DNA of 37,930 bases from Rhodocyclales bacterium. GTDB taxonomy: Bacteria > Pseudomonadota > Gammaproteobacteria > Burkholderiales > Rhodocyclaceae. Positions 1-6,278 of this stretch are shown one piece after another. The stretch spans positions 1 through 37,930 of the forward strand of contig JACOUN010000072.1 in assembly GCA_016177805.1 (NCBI GenBank). Direction: 5' to 3'. A model generated the notes under the pieces. That model saw only the letters and a program-made list of their open reading frames with translations, was not told where the DNA came from and ran no database searches. The position numbers and the translations under genes are program-made. How positions within the stretch are numbered: position 1 is the first letter of the stretch; each line of letters begins with the position of its first letter.

Positions 1-1
1 G

Positions 2-229
2 GTGCTGGTCCACGGCTTCGAAGTGGGCGAGATGAGCGAAATCACCCCGGTGCGCTACAAGGTCAAGGTGCGCTTCGAGCACGAAGTCAAACCATTCGAC
101 CTGCCCGACGGGCGCAAGGCCGAAGTGCCGCGCGGCTGGGTGGATACCGACCAGGAGTGGATCTGGATCGACGGTGACTGGCATGTCGTCTATCTCGATC
201 TGATGCGCAAGCCTGTGTTGACGTACTGA
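2..229 (+). CDS. C-terminal part of an unknown protein (cut by window start)
   Basis: The reading frame is open from the first bases of the window and ends at TGA 227-229, so this is probably the tail of a longer gene. About 75 residues are visible. They are rich in charged and aromatic residues and end in a W-rich stretch (GWVDTDQEWIWIDGDW) that looks like a beta-rich fold. I do not recognise the family. No signal peptide or membrane segment is visible in this part. An internal start (GTG or ATG) cannot be excluded. Confidence 0.5.
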   Translation: MLVHGFEVGEMSEITPVRYKVKVRFEHEVKPFDLPDGRKAEVPRGWVDTDQEWIWIDGDWHVVYLDLMRKPVLTY

Positions 230-265
230 GCGGGGGTGGCGCCAGCGCAATCGCACCGCAGACCT

Positions 266-327
266 TTCGTAGGAGCGGCTTCAGCCGCGACCATCGCTGT
301 GTTCGGGGCTAAAGCCCCTCCTACGAA
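266..327. repeat. REP-like imperfect inverted repeat
   Basis: Two 25-base arms (266-290 and 303-327) are inverted copies with a few mismatches. They carry the core TAGGAGCGGCTTCAGCC on the left and GGCTAAAGCCCCTCCTA on the right. Elements with this 'taggagcggcttcagccgcga' core are widespread intergenic palindromes in Gamma- and Betaproteobacteria. It sits between two genes that both end here, so it may protect or terminate transcripts from both sides. Confidence 0.7.
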
Positions 328-359
328 GCGCATGACGCCGCGCGCGAGTACCGTAGATC

Positions 360-944
360 CTATGAGCGAGGCGAGTCGGCCTCGACTCGACGGGCCAGGG
401 CGACGGCATCGCGAAGGTTCAGCAGCAACATGGCCTGCCCGCCAACGTATCCGGCCAATGCGCTTGTGGCACGCTGCTCGATCTCGTCGGCGGTGGTCAG
501 TCCAAGGCGCACCAGTGCGGCAATATCTTCCTTGTCGTTATCGGCAAAACGGGCAATCTTGCTGACTGCAAGATCAAGGGGAGAGAGAACATATAGCCTT
601 ATCTGCGCCACACCAAGGTCCAGCGGAATGGCGTCGTCGAGGTAGTCCTCGTGCATCAGCGCAAAAGTCGAGTTGTAGTTGGTGTCGAAATAGACTGACT
701 CATGTGTTCCGTCTTCCAGCGTGACATCGACGATCAGATCATTCGGGATGAAAACACGACTTCCGAATTCCGCGTCGACGTCAGTGGTGACACGATTTGC
801 TGTGTATAGGTGGACAGCCATACCGCCAGCCAGGAACACGTTGACCGGGCTGCGCAGCGCGAGTCGTTCTTGCAGTTGCCTGAGCAACTCCCGCAGACCT
901 TCCGCAAGCGCGGTATGTGTATGAAGTATTAGCTCTTTTGACAT
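360..944 (-). CDS. Predicted nucleotidyltransferase (DUF6036/AbiEii-like)
   Basis: The 194-residue protein shows the nucleotidyltransferase signature: a GG pair (residues 40-41) followed by TTDVDAEF (53-60), whose two aspartates would bind metal. A later conserved-looking block, SPLDLAVSKIARFADNDKEDI, resembles the helical part of DUF6036 and AbiEii-type proteins. Enzymes of this group are often the toxin half of two-gene toxin-antitoxin or abortive-infection modules. The small gene upstream on the same strand, ending 10 bases before this start, could be the partner. The target is not predictable from sequence. No strong ribosome binding site precedes the ATG at 944. Confidence 0.7.
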   Translation of the reverse strand: MSKELILHTHTALAEGLRELLRQLQERLALRSPVNVFLAGGMAVHLYTANRVTTDVDAEFGSRVFIPNDLIVDVTLEDGTHESVYFDTNYNSTFALMHEDYLDDAIPLDLGVAQIRLYVLSPLDLAVSKIARFADNDKEDIAALVRLGLTTADEIEQRATSALAGYVGGQAMLLLNLRDAVALARRVEADSPRS

Positions 945-954
945 GATGCGGCGC

Positions 955-1239
955 TCAAGACAGCCGTTGGCTCAGCATGTCGCGCAAGCGCGGCAGGCTT
1001 GTAATCCAGCCATTCCTGACAATCTCTCCCGAAACCAGCCTTTCATCCGGATGCGTGGCGAAATACGTCTCGCTCGCCGCCATCAGGTTGCCTGATTCGC
1101 GCGGAAACCGCGACTGCATGACGATTGCGGCCACCCGGAATACATTTGCCTCGCGTTGATCTTGGGCCTCTGGCGCGACGCTGCGCGCGACTGCGGCACA
1201 CCGGGTAAGTAGTGCGGCTTCAACTTCTCGGGCAGTCAT
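955..1239 (-). CDS. Small hypothetical protein upstream of the nucleotidyltransferase gene
   Basis: About 94 residues from the ATG at 1239, which has a GGAG nine bases upstream. Other in-frame starts are an ATG at 1260 and a TTG at 1287, both without a clear ribosome binding site. The protein looks helical at its N-terminus (MTAREVEAALL) and has no signal peptide or membrane segment. I do not recognise it. Its position directly before the predicted nucleotidyltransferase, same strand and 10-base gap, suggests co-transcription and perhaps a regulatory or neutralising partner. That role is inference only. Confidence 0.5.
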   Translation of the reverse strand: MTAREVEAALLTRCAAVARSVAPEAQDQREANVFRVAAIVMQSRFPRESGNLMAASETYFATHPDERLVSGEIVRNGWITSLPRLRDMLSQRLS

Positions 1240-1343
1240 GGCTTTTAGCTCCGTTCGCATCAGGGCGCCAGGATACTGAGTCGGCAACCAAACAGATTAC
1301 TCGTCATTCTGGCGAACGCCGGAATCCAGGCGGGTGAAACTGG

Positions 1344-1363
1344 GCACCGGCTTTCGCCGGTGC
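1344..1363. repeat. Perfect 8-bp hairpin in a dispersed repeat
   Basis: Arms GCACCGGC and GCCGGTGC enclose TTTC. It follows an 'aacgccggaatccag' motif, typical of dispersed repeats in Proteobacteria. There is no T-run, so it is not an obvious intrinsic terminator. Confidence 0.55.
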
Positions 1364-1431
1364 GACGGTGTGTTGCCGGGCTGGTTATTGACCGTGGAAT
1401 TCACCGTCGAAGCGACCGTGGCATACGGTGA

Positions 1432-1472
1432 AAAGTGTAAGTCAACTCCACTATCCGCTGTCGATTTTCTCG
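1432..1472. repeat. Left copy of a repeat flanking vapBC
   Basis: This 41-base segment matches 2462-2502 at 32 of 41 positions, without gaps. The first 15 bases (AAAGTGTAAGTCAAC) and an inner CTGTCGA are identical. Both copies are in the same orientation and bracket the VapBC pair. Confidence 0.6.
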
Positions 1473-1652
1473 GCGCTTCTCGTCGATCGAGGTGTGTCCG
1501 GGGTGGAGCGCAAGGATGCAGAAGGGGCTACGCTGGTGTGTTGGCTGAGCAGCATGTGCATCGCCATACGGGGGACTACGCCCGCGGCTCATCCTTCCTT
1601 CGGCGCTGCGGTGCTCAACGGTCTTTCGCCGTACGGATGCATGCCCTGCGTT

Positions 1653-2030
1653 TCAGGGGGCAAATATCTCGATACGGAGGTCATCAACAGGGGCGAAATG
1701 CTTTGCGTTGGCGGTAAATATCGTCAGGCCGTGTTCGAGCGCGGTGGCGGCAATCAGCGCATCGCCCACTTGCATGCCATGCGATAGCGCATAGGCGTCG
1801 ATCAACTGCATGGCGCGGTCCGAGATCGCCGCGCCGAGGGGCAAAATTTCAGTCTGACATAACATCAGCCCCTTCTTGATGCGCTCCAGCTCCCGCTTGT
1901 TGCGGCATCCTTGCGCCAATTCCATGTAGGTCACCGCCGAGATGCGCCACGGCGTCATCGCCTGCAAGCGGGTGGCGGCGCCCGTGTGGCCGCGTGTCAT
2001 CCAAATCAGTACGTCGGTGTCGATCAGCAT
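1653..2030 (-). CDS. vapC: VapC-type PIN-domain toxin ribonuclease
   Basis: At 125 residues this has the length and layout of VapC toxins. The PIN-domain acidic residues are visible: D4 and D6 in MLIDTDVLIW, E37 in TYMELAQG, and D90 in QVGDALIAATA, followed by TANAKHF (106-112). PIN-domain VapC proteins are Mg-dependent ribonucleases that typically cut tRNA or rRNA and are held inactive by VapB. The gene lies 3 bases after the predicted antitoxin gene on the same strand. All catalytic positions look intact, so the toxin is probably functional. The RNA target cannot be read from sequence. Confidence 0.9.
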   Translation of the reverse strand: MLIDTDVLIWMTRGHTGAATRLQAMTPWRISAVTYMELAQGCRNKRELERIKKGLMLCQTEILPLGAAISDRAMQLIDAYALSHGMQVGDALIAATALEHGLTIFTANAKHFAPVDDLRIEIFAP

Positions 2031-2033
2031 TGC

Positions 2034-2294
2034 TCAGTCTTCGCGGCGCGAGCCGTCGACGGCATAGCGCGCCGAGCGCAGCCTACGTGCATAGGCGGTC
2101 GCGTCGGCCGTATCTTCCCGGTCTTGCCACATGCCGAACAGCGGGTTGTCCGTCAATTCGGTGTGCGTTTCCTGCTCGACGGTTTCCTCTTCGATGCGCA
2201 CCGTCACCCGCGTGCCCGGCGCTGCAGGAAGTCGCGCGCGCCAAGCGGCGGGCAACTCATTGAGTGCGACATGTTCAATCACGACTGTGGTCAT
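2034..2294 (-). CDS. vapB: VapB-type antitoxin
   Basis: 86 residues; start ATG at 2294, with AAGGA and a nearer GAG upstream. The N-terminal half (MTTVVIEHVALNELPAAWRARL, RVTVRIEEE) looks like a short beta-strand/helix DNA-binding part. The C-terminal half (ADATAYARRLRSARY) looks like the helix that wraps VapC. Position immediately before vapC, 3-base gap, same strand, supports the antitoxin assignment. Antitoxins of this type usually repress their own promoter with VapC as co-repressor. Sequence similarity alone is weak for such short proteins, so the call leans on context. Confidence 0.75.
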   Translation of the reverse strand: MTTVVIEHVALNELPAAWRARLPAAPGTRVTVRIEEETVEQETHTELTDNPLFGMWQDREDTADATAYARRLRSARYAVDGSRRED

Positions 2295-2461
2295 GGAGTG
2301 CTCATCCTTTGCTATCGAAATGGCCGAAAGTCCGTTCGATCCGGAGGTCTACGATGATTGCTGCGAGCGGCGCCTTGATAACACGCCGACGCCATCACTA
2401 CCGCGCGCCATCTTGAATGGCAAACAGGCTCGGCTCAAGGGTCTGTGGTAGCTGACTGTCC

Positions 2462-2502
2462 AAAGTGTAAGTCAACGGCGAAAGCGGCTGTCGACTTCCT
2501 CG
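2462..2502. repeat. Right copy of the repeat flanking vapBC
   Basis: Direct repeat partner of 1432-1472. Within it, GTCAAC (2471-2476) and GTCGAC near 2490 can form an imperfect stem, so this may be a structured dispersed repeat rather than an insertion-site duplication. Confidence 0.6.
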
Positions 2503-2599
2503 ACGTAACCTCTTGTTAGCTTGACGGATCGTTGTTGCCAAACGCCAGGATCCTGTGTGGCTCGGCGCTGGCGCAGGCGCAGCCGGGAGGGGCCGTGTG

Positions 2600-2608
2600 T
2601 GTTAGAAT
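2600..2608 (+). promoter_or_regulatory. Candidate extended -10 promoter for the glycan operon
   Basis: TGT-TAGAAT fits an extended -10 box (TGn plus a five-of-six match to TATAAT). No good -35 is seen at normal spacing. A start near 2615 would leave a leader of about 120 bases before the exporter permease gene. Confidence 0.4.
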
Positions 2609-2734
2609 TCGGCGCGATTGGCCGGGTGGCGGCGCCAGCCGCCCGAGCTGCCTTTCCGGTACGCGGCGACGCGACGCGGTGCGATGGCGGCTTTGGCCCG
2701 AGACCTGTCCGGAACTGGATTCTCCATCTGACTC

Positions 2735-3562
2735 ATGCCTGTTGCCAAGATCCTGCGCTTACCGCTTCGGCTAGCCGTTCACGCCTGTAGTGGCCTGGTC
2801 GAACCGCTGCGCGCGTTGGCGAGGCACCGCAGTCTGTTCCTGCTGCTGCTGCGCCGCGATCTGGCGGATCGCACTTCGGGTACGGTGCTTGGTTTCTCCT
2901 GGTTGCTGGTGCAGCCGGCCTTGCAGATGCTGGCGTTCTGGTTTCTGCTGGAGCTGGTGTTGCAGGTGCGCTTTCCGGGTCGGATCGGGTTTCTCGATTA
3001 CTTCCTGGTGGGCATGCTGCCGTGGTTGCTGATCAGCGAAGCGGTGATGCGCAGCACAGCGGTGCTCAACGACCTGTCGTCGCTGTACAGCCGCATGGCC
3101 TTTCCCATCGTGCTGCTGCCGCTGCTGCCTCTGGTCATGGCAGGGGCGATTTTTGGCATGGTGTATATCGTCCTGGTGGGGTTGCTGGCCGGGCCGCTGG
3201 CGGCGCTGTATGCGCCGTTGATCATTGCGGCGTTGCTGCTGTGGCTGTTGCCGCTGGCTTATCTGCTGTCGGTGGTGGGGCTGTTCGTGCGCGATTTTCG
3301 CCAGTTCCTGCCTTTCGTGCTGACGATGTTCATGTATCTGACGCCGTTTCTCTACATGCCGCAGATGTTGCCGGAGGCGATGCAGCCCTTCATGGTGCTG
3401 AACCCGCTGGCCGACATCCTGGCGGTGGTGCATCACCTGATTCTCGGTTTACCCGTGACCGCCGGTAACTGGATACGGCCGTGGTTGCTGTGGCTGGTGT
3501 TGCTGGGGCCGGCGTGGGTGATCTTCTACCGCGCGCAACCGCACATGCGGGAGGCGCTGTGA
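2735..3562 (+). CDS. wzm: ABC-2 type polysaccharide exporter permease (Wzm family)
   Basis: 275 residues with about six hydrophobic segments. A cytoplasmic N-terminal helix ends in the motif LFLLLLRRDLADRTSGTVLGFSWLLVQP, characteristic of Wzm/KpsM/TagG permeases, and YLTPFLYMPQML lies near the C-terminus. Wzm forms the inner-membrane channel that moves a finished polysaccharide chain, linked to undecaprenyl diphosphate, to the periplasm. The next gene, overlapping by 4 bases, encodes the matching ATPase. The ATG at 2735 has no clear ribosome binding site, but the protein begins as family members usually do. Confident for family; substrate unknown. Confidence 0.9.
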   Translation: MPVAKILRLPLRLAVHACSGLVEPLRALARHRSLFLLLLRRDLADRTSGTVLGFSWLLVQPALQMLAFWFLLELVLQVRFPGRIGFLDYFLVGMLPWLLISEAVMRSTAVLNDLSSLYSRMAFPIVLLPLLPLVMAGAIFGMVYIVLVGLLAGPLAALYAPLIIAALLLWLLPLAYLLSVVGLFVRDFRQFLPFVLTMFMYLTPFLYMPQMLPEAMQPFMVLNPLADILAVVHHLILGLPVTAGNWIRPWLLWLVLLGPAWVIFYRAQPHMREAL

Positions 3563-4818
3563 GTGTGATAGCGCTGCGAGGCGTGGGCAAGACCTACGTC
3601 CATTACGAGCATGTGCTGGACCGCTTGCGTGAAGTGGTCACCGGCCGCCGCTGCCATCGCGAGCACGTGGCACTGCATCCGCTCGATCTCGCCGTCGAGG
3701 CCGGCGAGGTGGTGGGGGTGGTGGGGTTGAACGGAGCGGGCAAGAGCACGCTGCTCAAGCTGCTCGCGAACACCCTGCAACCCAGCATGGGGCGGCTGGA
3801 GGTGCGCGGTCGGGTGTCGGCGCTGCTGGAGCTGGGGGCTGGCTTCCACCCCGAGATGAGCGGGCGCGACAACGTTTATCTGAGCGGCGCGGTGATGGGC
3901 CTGACGCGCGAACAGGTCGACGCGCTCTATGACAGCATCGTGGACTTCGCCGGGATCGCCGACTTCATGGGCGAGCCGGTCAAGAACTACTCGTCGGGCA
4001 TGTTCGTGCGGCTCGCGTTTTCGGTGGCGACCTGCGTGACGCCCGACGTGTTGATCGTGGACGAGGCGTTGTCGGTGGGTGACGGGATCTTCGCGCGCAA
4101 GTCGTTTGATCGCATCATGCAGTTCAAGCAGGCGGGCAAGACCATATTCTTCTGCTCGCACTCGCTCTATCAGGTCGAGGCGCTGTGCGATCGCGCGGTG
4201 TGGATACACGAGGGGCGAGTACGCGAGGATGGTCCGGCCTCAGTGGTGGTGGCGGCGTACAACGGGTTCCTTGGCACACCGGGGGGAGCGGGCGCGATCG
4301 TCCCGGCGGACGCGGGCGCAGGTGCGGCGGCGGTGACGCATGCCGATCCAGTTGCCGCCGATGGCGCGGTACAGCCCGCGCCGGGTGCGATTACGGCGCG
4401 GCTGCTGAAGGTCGAGGTCGAGGTCGATGGCGTGGTTGGGCGCAGGCTGCAACTGACCACGCATCGCTCGAACCTGGCGGTGCGGATACGCTTTGTATCC
4501 GATGCGGCCAGCCCGGTGCCGACGGTCGCGGTGGCGCTCACCGGCACGGACGGGCGCATGATCACCAGCGCGGGCAGTCTCAACGACCAGCGCCAGTTGC
4601 TGCGCGATACGAACGGGGTCACCGAGGTGACGTTGAGCTTTCCACGGCTGGCGTTGCTCAAGGGGCGCTATGCGGTGAATATCTATTTGCTGTGCGAGCG
4701 TGGCATCCACTGTTACGAGGAGGCGGCCCAGATCGCTGAGATCGAAGTGAGTCAGGAAGGGCTGGAGCAGGGCGTGGTGTCGTTGCCGCACGAATGGGCG
4801 GGTAGCGTCGAGTCATGA
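3559..4818 (+). CDS. wzt: Polysaccharide ABC transporter ATPase with C-terminal glycan-binding domain (Wzt family)
   Basis: Start taken as GTG 3559: it overlaps the wzm stop (GTGA) and has GGGAGG just upstream, giving 419 residues. The ATPase domain has Walker A GLNGAGKST (residues 56-64), the signature YSSGM (144-148) and Walker B LIVDE (165-169). An alanine/proline-rich linker follows. The last ~130 residues (from about ARLLKVEVEVDG) resemble the Wzt C-terminal beta-sandwich, which in E. coli O8/O9a Wzt binds the capped non-reducing end of the O-chain. Its presence implies that chain length is set by a terminal modification made before export. The gene downstream is a candidate for that step. 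Confidence 0.9.
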   Translation: MSVIALRGVGKTYVHYEHVLDRLREVVTGRRCHREHVALHPLDLAVEAGEVVGVVGLNGAGKSTLLKLLANTLQPSMGRLEVRGRVSALLELGAGFHPEMSGRDNVYLSGAVMGLTREQVDALYDSIVDFAGIADFMGEPVKNYSSGMFVRLAFSVATCVTPDVLIVDEALSVGDGIFARKSFDRIMQFKQAGKTIFFCSHSLYQVEALCDRAVWIHEGRVREDGPASVVVAAYNGFLGTPGGAGAIVPADAGAGAAAVTHADPVAADGAVQPAPGAITARLLKVEVEVDGVVGRRLQLTTHRSNLAVRIRFVSDAASPVPTVAVALTGTDGRMITSAGSLNDQRQLLRDTNGVTEVTLSFPRLALLKGRYAVNIYLLCERGIHCYEEAAQIAEIEVSQEGLEQGVVSLPHEWAGSVES

Positions 4819-6278
4819 AGACGGATGTCGATTTTTGCGCCGCCGAGCGCCCGGCCGTACGGACCGCGATACCGGCGGGGCCGCTCGCGCGCAGCCTGGA
4901 AGGGCTTTCCGGGCGAGTGCTGCTGGTGACTCCCCGCTCGTCGGAAGACGTATCACGCGCCGCTCCGGCGGGCATGTCCCTGGCGCATCGCGGCGCGACC
5001 GACATGGCGGCCCAGATGGCGCGTGCCCCGCAGCCGCATACCCCGTACGACGCCGTCGTGTTCGTCGGATGTGCCGGTCAGGTCGGCCAACTGGTGCTCG
5101 GCTCCTGGGCGCACGACTTGCTGACTGCGGATGGTGTGCTGGTGGTCATGGATCATCTGGTGTCGGATACGAGCGCGTATTTCGATGCGGGTGATTGCTA
5201 CGTCGAGCGCTTCCTGGTGCACACGCTGGCGCGCTGTGGTTTTGAACTGAGCGGGCAGACGCCGATCGATGACGCGGAAAGCGCCCCCTGCGCGGCGCGT
5301 CACGAACTGCTGCAATTTCGTCGCGCAGAGCGGCGCTGGCGCATTGCCGATGCACAGTACGTCGAGCCTGCCGCGATGCAGAGCCTGTTCGGGCGGGTTT
5401 TCAACCACGACATCAGCGCGGAATTGTGGGACTGGAAGTATGGCGACGGACGCGGTGTCGGCGTGGTGGCCTGGGCTGCGGATGAAGTCATCGCGCACTA
5501 CGGCTGCCTGACCCGGCGCATCATGCTGCGTGGAACCCCGGCGCGCGCGCTGCAGGTCTGTGACGTGATGGTAGCGACCCCGGAGCGCGGCACTCTGTCG
5601 CGCAAGGGGCCGTTCTTCATGACCGCCGCGAGCGCGGCGGAGCAGTTTCTGTTACATCACGACATCGGCTTCGGTTTCCCGAATCAGCGTGCGATGGCGG
5701 TTGCCGAGCGGCTGGGGCTGTATCAGAAAGTCGATCAACTGGTGTCCGTGCATTGGGGGCCGGGCGCGCATCGGCCGCTGCTGCGCACCCGGGTGCGCCC
5801 GCTGGATCTGGCGCGCGATGCCGCGACTGTGGACGCGCTATGGGCGCGGATGGCGGCAGATGCGGATGAGTTGCTGATCGGGGTGCGCGATGCTGCCTAC
5901 GTGAAGCACCGCTACTTTGCACATCCGCGCCAACACTATCAGGCCTTTCTGATCAGCCAGCGCTTCAGTGGCAAGCCGCTGGGGGTGATCGTGATGCGCG
6001 CGGGCGAGGGCGATGCCTGCGAGCTTGTTGACCTGATCGGGCCGTTCGCACTGTTTCCGTACCTCGTCGCCCAGGCGCGCCGCGTGTGCGCGCGGCAGGG
6101 CGGGCGGTCGCTGTATTGCTGGATGTCGGAACACACCGCGCCATTGCTCAGCGGCCCGGATGGTGAGGTGCGGGCGCTGGATGTGTGCATTCCGACCAGC
6201 ATCTGGGGGGCCGGGCCGGACGTCGCAACCATCACCGGGCGTTGGTGGTTGATGGGCGGCGATACGGATTTCCGCTAG
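4815..6278 (+). CDS. Fusion of a methyltransferase-like domain and a GNAT-type acyltransferase domain
   Basis: 487 residues; ATG overlaps the wzt stop by 4 bases (ATGA). The N-terminal ~165 residues look like the second half of a Rossmann methyltransferase (YDAVVFVGCAGQVGQLV, then LLTADGVLVVMDHLV), but I see no clear glycine-rich SAM motif. That domain may be degenerate. From about residue 185 the protein resembles large GNAT/FemAB-like acyltransferases: AELWDWKYGDG, then VCDVMVATPERG, then IGFGFPNQRAMAVAERLGLYQKVD. Such proteins occur in surface-polysaccharide clusters and probably acylate a sugar amine. Directly after wzt, it could modify the chain end that Wzt recognises (inference). No signal peptide, so probably cytoplasmic. 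Confidence 0.65.
   Translation: MKTDVDFCAAERPAVRTAIPAGPLARSLEGLSGRVLLVTPRSSEDVSRAAPAGMSLAHRGATDMAAQMARAPQPHTPYDAVVFVGCAGQVGQLVLGSWAHDLLTADGVLVVMDHLVSDTSAYFDAGDCYVERFLVHTLARCGFELSGQTPIDDAESAPCAARHELLQFRRAERRWRIADAQYVEPAAMQSLFGRVFNHDISAELWDWKYGDGRGVGVVAWAADEVIAHYGCLTRRIMLRGTPARALQVCDVMVATPERGTLSRKGPFFMTAASAAEQFLLHHDIGFGFPNQRAMAVAERLGLYQKVDQLVSVHWGPGAHRPLLRTRVRPLDLARDAATVDALWARMAADADELLIGVRDAAYVKHRYFAHPRQHYQAFLISQRFSGKPLGVIVMRAGEGDACELVDLIGPFALFPYLVAQARRVCARQGGRSLYCWMSEHTAPLLSGPDGEVRALDVCIPTSIWGAGPDVATITGRWWLMGGDTDFR

Larger units (their letters stand above)
1240..1652. other. Repeat-bearing intergenic stretch
   Basis: No convincing gene here. It holds a degenerate copy of the common 'tcattctggcgaacgccggaatccag'-type dispersed repeat near 1303-1330, a perfect hairpin at 1344-1363 (arms GCACCGGC and GCCGGTGC around TTTC), and the left copy of the repeat pair described at 1432. 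Open frames here have no coding character. Confidence 0.5.
2295..2734. other. Intergenic stretch between vapBC and the glycan cluster
   Basis: No gene I can support. It contains the right copy of the repeat pair (2462-2502), a short open frame at 2320-2451 of doubtful meaning, and an extended -10 sequence at 2600-2608 that may start the glycan operon. Confidence 0.45.

Noticed and set aside
1334-1787. Plus-strand frames over the vapC 3' end and the spacer
   Set aside because: They run through a REP-like hairpin and oppose vapC; no coding character.
2320-2451. Open frame of 43 codons (MAESPFDPEVYDD...) divergent from vapB
   Set aside because: Short, no clear ribosome binding site, no recognised family; could be a gene remnant but cannot be supported.
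2771-3436. Long minus-strand frame opposite wzm
   Set aside because: His/Gln/Arg-rich translation typical of a shadow frame of a GC-rich membrane-protein gene.
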